From Spirochaetota bacterium (GTDB lineage Bacteria; Spirochaetota; Leptospiria; Turneriellales; Turneriellaceae), in assembly GCA_018240245.1 (NCBI GenBank), contig JAFEGD010000137.1, forward strand, positions 1 through 37,827: 37,827 nucleotides of DNA, in the 5' to 3' direction. This document shows, piece by piece, positions 22,681-29,943 of this stretch (positions within the stretch are counted from its first letter, which is position 1; every line of letters starts with the position of its first letter). Position numbers and translations under genes: made by a program. The notes under the pieces are model-generated. The model saw only the letters and a list, made by a program, of their open reading frames with translations. It was not told the origin of the DNA and made no database searches.

Positions 22681-24651
22681 GTGGTTGCGCATGTCTATTT
22701 CGATCCGTGGCTTTCGCGCTTTACGCTCGAAACGTTTCGCGACCCCGTTCATTTCGCATCGATCGAAGACAATCTGACCATCAAGACACAGAGCACCGAC
22801 GAAGAGCATGGCGTCGTTTGGCTCTTAACATCGAATGCGCTCGCCGAAAATGCGGCGATGATCGCCAATTGGCTGCGCAAATACCCGCAGCACCGCTCGC
22901 GCATCATCGTGCTGGGCGATCATGAAATCTCGGAGCAACGGTTTGCGCCGCTCCACGAAAACCAAATTAGTCTTTACCTACCGGCATCGATCGGTATGGC
23001 GCAGGTCAGAAAGGCGGTCGAACTGCAATTCGATGCGCTGCGCGCCGAATACGACCGACTCAATCTACAAGAGCGCCTCGCGAACAGCTATATTGAAATT
23101 CGTCGTCTCACCGCAGTCGGCCAAGCGCTCGCCACCGAACGCGATTTCGACAAACTCATCGAACTCGTACTAACATCGGCAATCGAACTCACCAGCGCCG
23201 ACGGCGGGTCGATTTATCTGAGCGAAAAGCACGGCCATGGCGATAAACCGACGCATATTCGGTTCAAGAAATCGGCGATGCAGCTCGACGCGGGCGAGTT
23301 TCTACTCCCGATCGACAAGAAATCGATTGCGGGCTACGTAGCGCTCACCGTCGAGCCGCTCATGATCGACGACGTACATTCGCTGCCGGTCGATGTCGAC
23401 TATACTTACAATGCGGATTACGACAAGGCGCATAACTATTACACGAAATCGATGATGGTGATTCCGATGAAAAATCACCACGAAGAGGTGATTGGGGTCA
23501 TTCAACTCATCAATCGTAAGCGCGACGGCGATCTAAAACCCACGCTCGAAGAATTGAAGGGCAACGCGATTATTTCTTTTACGCGCAAAGACTACTCGCT
23601 CGTGAGTGCGATGGCGGGGCAAGCCGCCGTGGCGATCGAAAACAACCAGCTTATTCAGAATATTCAAAATCTGTTCGAAGGTTTTGTCAAAGCGTCGGTG
23701 ACGGCGATCGAACAGCGCGACCCGACAACGAGTGGGCATTCATTTCGCGTCGCCGACTATGCGGTCAACACCGCGCTTGCGGTCAATCGCGACACCAGCG
23801 CTCGCTTCAACGCCGTGCGTTTCAATCGCAATCAAATTCAAGAGCTGCGCTATGCGTCGCTTTTGCACGATTTTGGCAAAGTCGGCGTGCGCGAGAATGT
23901 ACTCGTCAAAGCGAAAAAACTTTACCCCGACCAGTTGGAGCTTATTCGGTGGCGATTTCATTACATAAGAAGAGATATCGAAGCGAAGCTTCTCGCGCGC
24001 ATGCTTACCGAATTTAAGAACTCCCCCCCCGGCGCATGGCCAGAAATCGAAGCAAAGCACCAAGCGGTGCTCGACCACGAACTCAAAGAAGCCGACGAGA
24101 TGTTTTCGGCGATTCTTTCGGCAAACGAACCGACGGTCTTGGCGGCAGGTTCGTTCGAGTTCTTAAAAAAAGTTACCGAAAACAAGTTGAAGTTGAAAGA
24201 TAACGAAGAAATTCCCTGGCTCTCGGATAACGAATTTGTCATGCTCTCGATTCGTAAAGGCACTCTCGACGACGCCGAGCGTTTGCAGATCGAATCGCAC
24301 GTGACGCACACGTATAATTTCTTGAAGCAAATTCCGTGGACGCCGAATCTGCGTTGGGTACCCGAAATCGCGTACGGTCATCACGAAAAGTTGAACGGCG
24401 AGGGTTATCCGTTAAAGCGGCGCGACCCCGAAATTTCGCTGCAGACGCGCATGATGACAATCGCCGATATTTACGACGCGCTCACCGCATGGGATCGCCC
24501 GTACAAAAAGGCAATACCGCCCGAAAAGGCGCTCGATATTCTCGGCATGGAAGTCAAAGACGGGCACGTCGACGCCGAATTACTCAAAATTTTTATCGAC
24601 GCTAAAATTTTTGCGCGTATCGACGAGCTGCGCGCGGTAGAAAATCGCTAA
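22681..24651 (+). CDS. GAF and HD-GYP domain protein, probable cyclic-di-GMP phosphodiesterase
   Basis: The protein has 656 residues. Residues 1-115 look like a receiver-type alpha/beta fold without a clear phospho-Asp. A GAF domain follows (about 135-320; SADGGSIYLSE, then KSIAGYVALT and MVIPMKN). The HD-GYP domain begins with SGHSFRVADYAV (His353). It has HD at 396-397 (LLHDFGKVGV), HHEKLNGEGYP (567-577) and TIADIYDALTAWDRPYK. Metal-binding His and Asp residues are all present, so activity is likely. Between HDFGK and HHE there are about 170 residues where a typical domain has about 65, an insertion of roughly 100. A C8 tract (24023-24030) lies in it. The start is GTG at 22681. The AraC gene follows after 2 bp. 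Confidence 0.9.
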   Translation: MVAHVYFDPWLSRFTLETFRDPVHFASIEDNLTIKTQSTDEEHGVVWLLTSNALAENAAMIANWLRKYPQHRSRIIVLGDHEISEQRFAPLHENQISLYLPASIGMAQVRKAVELQFDALRAEYDRLNLQERLANSYIEIRRLTAVGQALATERDFDKLIELVLTSAIELTSADGGSIYLSEKHGHGDKPTHIRFKKSAMQLDAGEFLLPIDKKSIAGYVALTVEPLMIDDVHSLPVDVDYTYNADYDKAHNYYTKSMMVIPMKNHHEEVIGVIQLINRKRDGDLKPTLEELKGNAIISFTRKDYSLVSAMAGQAAVAIENNQLIQNIQNLFEGFVKASVTAIEQRDPTTSGHSFRVADYAVNTALAVNRDTSARFNAVRFNRNQIQELRYASLLHDFGKVGVRENVLVKAKKLYPDQLELIRWRFHYIRRDIEAKLLARMLTEFKNSPPGAWPEIEAKHQAVLDHELKEADEMFSAILSANEPTVLAAGSFEFLKKVTENKLKLKDNEEIPWLSDNEFVMLSIRKGTLDDAERLQIESHVTHTYNFLKQIPWTPNLRWVPEIAYGHHEKLNGEGYPLKRRDPEISLQTRMMTIADIYDALTAWDRPYKKAIPPEKALDILGMEVKDGHVDAELLKIFIDAKIFARIDELRAVENR

Positions 24652-24653
24652 CC

Positions 24654-25403
24654 GTGCATACGCTGCCGCTGCACCCGCTTCTACAAACCGTCGTCGACCG
24701 CGCGTTTTTCACGCACAACGAAACGCCCCACACTTACCGCGTTCTGCCGAGCGTATACACTGTGCTCGGATTCCAGTTTTCCGGTCGAATACACCACGCT
24801 GGGGAAAACCGTCCGCTTGCGACCTGCGGCGTCACTGGTATTCTAGACGCATGGCGTCCTTTTCGCAGCGACGCCGCAACGCGCTCGCTCCTCGTTTTTT
24901 TTAAACCCGGCGGTTTTTACCGCGTCTTCGGCCCGGTTGCCGCCGCGCTGGGGAGCGACAGCCTGGCTCTCGACGACGTTTTTTCGGCATCGCTCGAACG
25001 CGAATTCGCGGATATTCTGAATGCGCCCGCTCCGTTCGCTGAGAACTGGGCACGCCTGCAAAATCGACTGCTACAAATCATGGCGCGCGACATTTCCTTT
25101 GAAACGCGCGGCGCGCTCCACCACCTCGAAAAAGCCGGCGGCGCTCTGCGAGTCGAAGCGATCGCGGACAAACTCGGCATAAGCCGCCGCACTCTCGAAC
25201 GCAAGTTTGCCGCCGAAGTGGGAACTACCCCCAAGCATCTGGCGCGCATTCTGCGCTGGAACCGCATTATGACAAATCTCGGCGACTACGCCGACCTTGC
25301 AACGGCTGCGCTCGCGCACGGCTATTTCGACCAGGCACATTTTATCCATGACACGCAACGATTCGGCGGAGAATCTCCCGCTCACCTCGCGGCGTCTTAT
25401 TAA
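24654..25403 (+). CDS. AraC-family transcriptional regulator
   Basis: The 249-residue protein has a double helix-turn-helix C-terminus: VEAIADKLGISRRTLERKFAAEVGTTPKHLARILRWNRIM, then LATAALAHGYFDQAHFIHDTQRFGGESPAHLA. The N-terminal 150 residues (TYRVLPSVYTVLGFQFSGRI, SLLVFFKPGGFYRVFGPV) are of the DUF6597-like sensory type found in AraC proteins that respond to small hydrophobic or oxidant signals. The start is GTG, two bases after the HD-GYP stop, so it is co-transcribed with that gene. The hemerythrin-like gene downstream (60 bp) is a plausible target or co-regulated gene. Confidence 0.88.
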   Translation: MHTLPLHPLLQTVVDRAFFTHNETPHTYRVLPSVYTVLGFQFSGRIHHAGENRPLATCGVTGILDAWRPFRSDAATRSLLVFFKPGGFYRVFGPVAAALGSDSLALDDVFSASLEREFADILNAPAPFAENWARLQNRLLQIMARDISFETRGALHHLEKAGGALRVEAIADKLGISRRTLERKFAAEVGTTPKHLARILRWNRIMTNLGDYADLATAALAHGYFDQAHFIHDTQRFGGESPAHLAASY

Positions 25404-25462
25404 AGGGTTTTGTCGCATTTTTACAATCCGGCTCCCGCTGCGAATCGTAACTTACCGTTACT

Positions 25463-26086
25463 ATGAAAAGAGAACAAACATTCGATTTACCCCACAAGGG
25501 ATTGCGCGCGGCTCTCGCAGAGCTGGGCTCGTCCGCTACAGGGAGCGATTTTGAGAATGCAGAAGAGCTCCGACTTTTCGAAAACCTGTTCCGCGATGTC
25601 TGGAAACTCATCGCCCTGCACAGCGCCGAAGAGGAACGTATCACATTCGCCGAACTCGAAAAGCGCGCTCCGGGTGCGACCGTCACTTTTGCGAGCGAAC
25701 ACCGCGCTCTCGATGCGGCCTACGATTTTCTCGCAGAAGCAGTCGAAACTACAAAGCACTTGACCGCAAAGGACAGATTCGTCGCCGACCTCAACAAGTT
25801 CAGCGCCGCGTTGCAAACGCACATGAACCGCGAAGAAGACGAACTGCAGCCGCTGATCTGGAAATATTTCAGCGACGAAGAACTTATGGAACACCGGCGC
25901 GCGATTATGGCAGCGAGCGGCCCGGAGTCGCTGATCAAATGGTTTAGGTTCGTGTTCTATGCGCTGAACGGAAAAGAAACGGCAGAATTTCTGGATCGCC
26001 TTAAAAGCATGTTTCCCGAAACGACGTTTATCGAAGCGCAGCATCTTGCCGAGGTGGCGGAAAAAAGGCGGCGGATGCGGCTTTAG
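25463..26086 (+). CDS. Hemerythrin-like (HHE) domain protein
   Basis: The 207-residue four-helix protein carries His and Glu ligands in hemerythrin-HHE order: LIALHSAEEE, TFASEHRALD, FSAALQTHMNREEDEL and MEHRRAIMA. HHE proteins bind a di-iron site that senses O2 or NO or stores iron. The HxxxE spacing HMNREEDEL is characteristic. It follows an AraC regulator on the same strand after 59 bp containing a short GTAAC/GTTAC inverted repeat before the ATG. Function beyond the metal site is inferred. Confidence 0.82.
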   Translation: MKREQTFDLPHKGLRAALAELGSSATGSDFENAEELRLFENLFRDVWKLIALHSAEEERITFAELEKRAPGATVTFASEHRALDAAYDFLAEAVETTKHLTAKDRFVADLNKFSAALQTHMNREEDELQPLIWKYFSDEELMEHRRAIMAASGPESLIKWFRFVFYALNGKETAEFLDRLKSMFPETTFIEAQHLAEVAEKRRRMRL

Positions 26087-26101
26087 AGCGGGCTGCTATC
26101 C

Positions 26102-26959
26102 CTAAAGCGGACTACTGGCAGTCGCGTAGAGTTTCGCCGGTATTGCCCCGGCTAAAAAACCTGCACGTCCCGCACGCACGGCATCGCGCATCGCGTGCGC
26201 CATCAGCACAGGGTTCTGCGCTTTCGCAATCGCGGTGTTCAAGAGCACCGCGTCGGCGCCAAGCTCCATTGCGCGCGCGGCATGCGAGGGTAGCCCAATG
26301 CCCGCATCGACGATGACCGGCACGCGGCCGCGCATCATCTCGAGAATAATTGTAAGATTCGCTTCGTTCGCAATGCCTCGACCGCTACCGATGGGGCTTG
26401 CTGCGGGCATCACCGCATCGCCGCCCGCGTCGACAATCCGTCGCGCCATCACGGGGTCGTCGTTTGTATAAACCATAAGATAGAGATGTTGCGTTTCGGC
26501 GTGTGCCTTGATCGCCTCGATTGCGCGCAAGGTTTCAAGCGGGTCGGGCAGCAAGGTCTGTAAATCGCCGGTCACTTCGATCTTGAGGTGCGAACATTGC
26601 ATCTGAGCACCGATGCGCGCCATGCGTAGCGCATCGCGGGCAAACGCCGCGCCAGCGGTATTCGGAAGCAGGTGTACTTTAGTGCGATCGATATGGTCGA
26701 TGATAGAGACATTATCTTGTAGAGGCGCACCGACCTGCGGTGAGCTTGTCAAACCGTGGTGCGTCTCTACCTCGACGCCGGCAACAGCAGGTAGCTCGAT
26801 CCGCCGCAAGGCAACGGTCACCATTTCGGTCGCCGCCGCAATATGGCAGTCTTGCATCGCCGCAAGCGTCGGATAGCGACCCGTGCCCACGATGAGACGC
26901 GAATGAAGATTTATGGAGCCAAGAGCGAGAAAATCGGGTTCGAGAGACGGTGCTTTCAG
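26102..26959 (-). CDS. thiG: Thiazole synthase ThiG, probable CTG start
   Basis: ThiG builds the thiazole phosphate of thiamine from dehydroglycine, DXP and thiocarboxylated ThiS. Family motifs include VGTGRYP, HLLPNTAGA, HLKIEVTGD with the Schiff-base Lys, VMPAASPIGSGRGIAN and VPVIVDAGIGLPSHAARAMELGADAVLLNTAIAKA. The nearest standard start, GTG at 26890, begins inside VGTG and would delete the conserved first strand. The open frame upstream encodes it: LALGSINLHSRLIVGTG. The only plausible upstream start codon is CTG at 26959, which overlaps the rpoZ stop as CTGA and gives 285 residues. No ATG, GTG or TTG occurs between the upstream in-frame TGA and 26890. No thiS, thiF or thiH is in the window. 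Confidence 0.9.
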   Translation of the reverse strand: MKAPSLEPDFLALGSINLHSRLIVGTGRYPTLAAMQDCHIAAATEMVTVALRRIELPAVAGVEVETHHGLTSSPQVGAPLQDNVSIIDHIDRTKVHLLPNTAGAAFARDALRMARIGAQMQCSHLKIEVTGDLQTLLPDPLETLRAIEAIKAHAETQHLYLMVYTNDDPVMARRIVDAGGDAVMPAASPIGSGRGIANEANLTIILEMMRGRVPVIVDAGIGLPSHAARAMELGADAVLLNTAIAKAQNPVLMAHAMRDAVRAGRAGFLAGAIPAKLYATASSPL

Positions 26960-27210
26960 GTGGTTTCGTCTTCGTCGTCTTCAGCCACTGCGACTGCCGC
27001 TCGCTTATCGTAACCGTATTTGACCTGTTCGTCGGCCAAGAGGCTGAGCGTCTGCACGGCGCTTTTACGGCGCTTTAGGTTTTTGGGAACATCGAGCTTG
27101 AAAAGGTGATCGACAACGTCGAAGCTGGCGCATGCGACTTCATATTTTTTGCTTTTCGCGAGATAGAGGATTTTGGCAATTTCAATGTCTTTCATGCGGA
27201 GATATGGCAT
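26956..27210 (-). CDS. Probable RNA polymerase omega subunit
   Basis: The 84-residue protein reads MPYLRMKDIEIAKILYLAKS, then KKYEVACASFDVVDHLFKL and KNLKRRKSAVQTLSLLADEQ followed by VKYGYD, and ends in an acidic tail (AEDDEDETT). The layout of a helix ending in Y.(L/V)..A.......L and K..V..L..LA...VKY resembles divergent omega subunits. Similarity is weak in the first half, so this is a family-level guess. The ATG at 27210 is taken because the divergent phosphatase gene begins at 27242; ATG 27195 (MKDIEI) is an alternative. thiG follows with a stop/start overlap. Confidence 0.6.
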   Translation of the reverse strand: MPYLRMKDIEIAKILYLAKSKKYEVACASFDVVDHLFKLDVPKNLKRRKSAVQTLSLLADEQVKYGYDKRAAVAVAEDDEDETT

Positions 27211-27241
27211 TTTTTCTGAGTCAAACCTGCTGTAAATAAAA

Positions 27242-28708
27242 ATGGAAAAACCTTCATTATTACGACGCTTGCTCGAACTATCTTTCGGCGGGGGACTCAC
27301 CGCAAACGGCTCCAGTACAATGCCGTTAGATTTTTTTCCGAAACGATTGCCAGAGCATTTAGACGCATTATTTTTTGAAGAATATATTCGGGCGCTGCGC
27401 ATGCCCGTCATTTGGATTACCGTCGCGGTATTCTTCTCAATCGAAATCGGGATTTGCTATTTTCAGTCGGCGTGGCCGTACGTAACGCATCTTTTGGCGG
27501 CAACCTTGTTAGTCGGTATCCTGACAATTGCGCACATCTTCTGGTTCTGGAACTTATTGCGCCCTTGGGGATATAAAGTACAATTAACGGTTCTCAATGT
27601 CATGTTCGGCATTCTTGTATCTATCGTCGGTTGGGGCGCCTTTATGTCGTGGCAGACGATGCCCGACCATTATATCGGCATGATGACCACAATCTTCGGC
27701 GCAATTCTGGGTGCCGCAGCCGTCATTCTGTCTTATTCGCGAATTAGCTATCTTATTTTTATGGGAGGGCTGATTGTTCCCGGAACTATAGCGATGCTCA
27801 CGCGCGCGACAGTATTTCATAATCTCATGGGGTTGTTGTTCGTCGGCGGATTTTTCGCTTTTATACTCATTAATTTAATCGAACACGCCAAGCAGCGCGA
27901 ACTCTTCGACGCGCGCAACCAGCTCACCGAAATTAACAGCGAACTCACGCGCAAAGACAACGAACTCGACCAAGAGTTACTCTTCGCTTCGCATATCCAA
28001 ATGGGAATTTTCCCCGAACCAAAAACGCGCATGGCCGATTACACTTTTCAGACGGCGATTTTGCCGCTGGGGCGCATTTCGGGCGATTACTGCGACATCA
28101 TAACGCGCGGCGATATAATCTACGCGCTCGTCGCCGACGCATCGGGCCATGGCGTTCCGGCGGCGCTGCTCACAATGGCGGCGAAAAATGTCTTCAGCAA
28201 TGTGCTCACCGAAGCGATTTCTCCGGCGGCGGCGCTCGCGACAGCCAATCGCGAAATCTTAAAAATGATTAAGACGCAAGACTACATGACCGGGTTCTTG
28301 CTGAAACTCTACCCTTCGGGACTCGTCGAATTTTCAAACGCGGCTCACCCCACAGCGTTCTTTCAAAGTCGAGGTGGCGATGTCAAATATCTCGACACGT
28401 CGGGTTTTATTTTAGGCGGTCTCGACGACGTCGATGCCCTCTATGAAACGGCAAGCATTCAACTTAGGGCGGGCGATCGCATTTTTCTCTATACCGACGG
28501 CGTTGTAGAGTCGACGAACCTACAGAATAAATTTTACGGAGTCGATCGTTTAGAAAAGCTTTTGCGCGTAACGCGCGGGTTAGAACTCGCGCAAGTCACT
28601 TCCAAGATTTTTTCCGATATGGTTGCCTTCAGCGAAGGCGTGCCGTTTCGCGACGACATTGCGATGATGGCGCTCGAATATACCCCGCAAGGTTTTATCT
28701 CACAGTAA
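27242..28708 (+). CDS. Membrane SpoIIE-type PP2C serine phosphatase
   Basis: The protein has 488 residues. Six transmembrane helices span about 50-220 (MPVIWITVAVFFSIEIGICY to LLFVGGFFAFILINLI). A short coiled coil leads into a SpoIIE domain: LLFASHIQMGIFP, GRISGDYCDII, ADASGHGVPAALLTMAAK, NAAHPTAFF, IFLYTDGVVESTN and FRDDIAMMALEY. All metal-binding Asp residues of the family are present. Such phosphatases dephosphorylate anti-sigma antagonists in partner-switching pathways; no STAS partner is nearby. The 3' end overlaps the convergent gene by 14 bp. No clear promoter was found in the 31-bp divergent gap. Confidence 0.88.
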   Translation: MEKPSLLRRLLELSFGGGLTANGSSTMPLDFFPKRLPEHLDALFFEEYIRALRMPVIWITVAVFFSIEIGICYFQSAWPYVTHLLAATLLVGILTIAHIFWFWNLLRPWGYKVQLTVLNVMFGILVSIVGWGAFMSWQTMPDHYIGMMTTIFGAILGAAAVILSYSRISYLIFMGGLIVPGTIAMLTRATVFHNLMGLLFVGGFFAFILINLIEHAKQRELFDARNQLTEINSELTRKDNELDQELLFASHIQMGIFPEPKTRMADYTFQTAILPLGRISGDYCDIITRGDIIYALVADASGHGVPAALLTMAAKNVFSNVLTEAISPAAALATANREILKMIKTQDYMTGFLLKLYPSGLVEFSNAAHPTAFFQSRGGDVKYLDTSGFILGGLDDVDALYETASIQLRAGDRIFLYTDGVVESTNLQNKFYGVDRLEKLLRVTRGLELAQVTSKIFSDMVAFSEGVPFRDDIAMMALEYTPQGFISQ

Positions 28709-29930
28709 ACACGCCGCGCTCGCTTTGAACAAAACTTACCCCGTTCGCGTTAAGCAAACGCTCGGTTTTTAGATCGCTACGATCGAGTAATAGGCCGCGT
28801 TGGTTTGCGACGATAAACCGACCCGAGCGGTGCGCGAAGAGACATGCCTCTTCGCTACCTAAACTCACGGTGTGCGATTTCCAGGTGTCGGGCGAGCTGT
28901 CGAATACTGCCGTACCGTCGGCGATGGCGTGCGTCGCGAGTTGCCGCGCCTCTAACCCCGAATTGCGCTTGCGCAGCGTATAGAGCGCCAATGCGTCGGC
29001 ATCGAGCGCGGACACTTGAATGAAGCAAAGCGTATTCGCTGCAATCACCAACGGCGACGGCGTCACCGTACGCACCGGTAACTCGATCTCTGCTGCGGTT
29101 TCGAGTTTTGCAGGCACCGCATGCATAGTTTCTATCGGCTTGTCGTCCTTCGGTGCGCTCAATGAAAATTTTAGTCTGAGAAGATAATCCTTCTGCATGT
29201 TTTGCTTGTCGGCGGTGCGCTCGACAATCGCCGCCATGTCGCCGGTTTGCAAATCGCATGCCAGCGATTTCAGCGCATAGCCGAGCTTTTGTCGAAAATA
29301 AATTTTGCGATCGAGATGCGCGACGATTACCTCGCCGTCGAGCGACCCCAAGCAAATTTGCGCGCCGCTAAGATCAGGGTTGTCGTCCATGATATAGCGG
29401 TTGAAAAGAACGCCCTGAAAGTCCGCTTGCACCTTAAAATCGGGATTTACAAATACCATGCGCGACTGATCGCCCGCAGCGGCGAGAATGTAACGCCCGC
29501 GCGGCAAAACGTGCAGATAATGACTCTCTTCTTTTTCCCAAAGAAAATTACCGCGTTCGTTGAAGACATAAATTTGCGAGCCCAACTGCGGGTACCAAAT
29601 ATAATAAGCGCCGTTGTCGGGGGCCGTAATGTAGCCTTCTTTTCCGCCTAATGTAATTTGTGTCCCGTCGGCCTTGGCAACGGCGCTGCCGGGCAAATCG
29701 AGACGACCGGTTATGAGTCCTGTTTTATCGACCGCGTAACTCGTATACTGCCCCGGCGCGTTGTAGCGAAAGAGTGTGAGCGCGGCGTTCGACGCGCTCT
29801 GCTCTGCCGCATCGGCGAACGCCGAAAACTTCGTCACTTCGACGAGCGCAACCGTATCGGTTTTCGTCACCGATATCTGCCAGAACAGCCAAGTAAGTCC
29901 CAGTATCGCCGCAAAAAATCGCACGAGCAT
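28695..29930 (-). CDS. Membrane-anchored beta-rich protein of unknown function
   Basis: The 411-residue protein starts with one hydrophobic anchor (MLVRFFAAILGLTWLFWQIS). The rest is rich in short beta segments with repeated I/V-x-Gly-x-Asp patterns (LITGRLDLPG, YITAPDNGAYYIWYPQLGSQ, QICLGSLDGEVIVAHLD, FIVANQRGLLLDRSD), as in a PQQ- or WD40-like propeller. No conserved catalytic motif was recognised. It lies 13 bp downstream of the XPB helicase gene on the same strand and is likely co-transcribed. The end overlaps the SpoIIE phosphatase gene by 14 bp. Confidence 0.6.
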   Translation of the reverse strand: MLVRFFAAILGLTWLFWQISVTKTDTVALVEVTKFSAFADAAEQSASNAALTLFRYNAPGQYTSYAVDKTGLITGRLDLPGSAVAKADGTQITLGGKEGYITAPDNGAYYIWYPQLGSQIYVFNERGNFLWEKEESHYLHVLPRGRYILAAAGDQSRMVFVNPDFKVQADFQGVLFNRYIMDDNPDLSGAQICLGSLDGEVIVAHLDRKIYFRQKLGYALKSLACDLQTGDMAAIVERTADKQNMQKDYLLRLKFSLSAPKDDKPIETMHAVPAKLETAAEIELPVRTVTPSPLVIAANTLCFIQVSALDADALALYTLRKRNSGLEARQLATHAIADGTAVFDSSPDTWKSHTVSLGSEEACLFAHRSGRFIVANQRGLLLDRSDLKTERLLNANGVSFVQSERGVFTVR

Positions 29931-29943
29931 AACTATGACCGCG

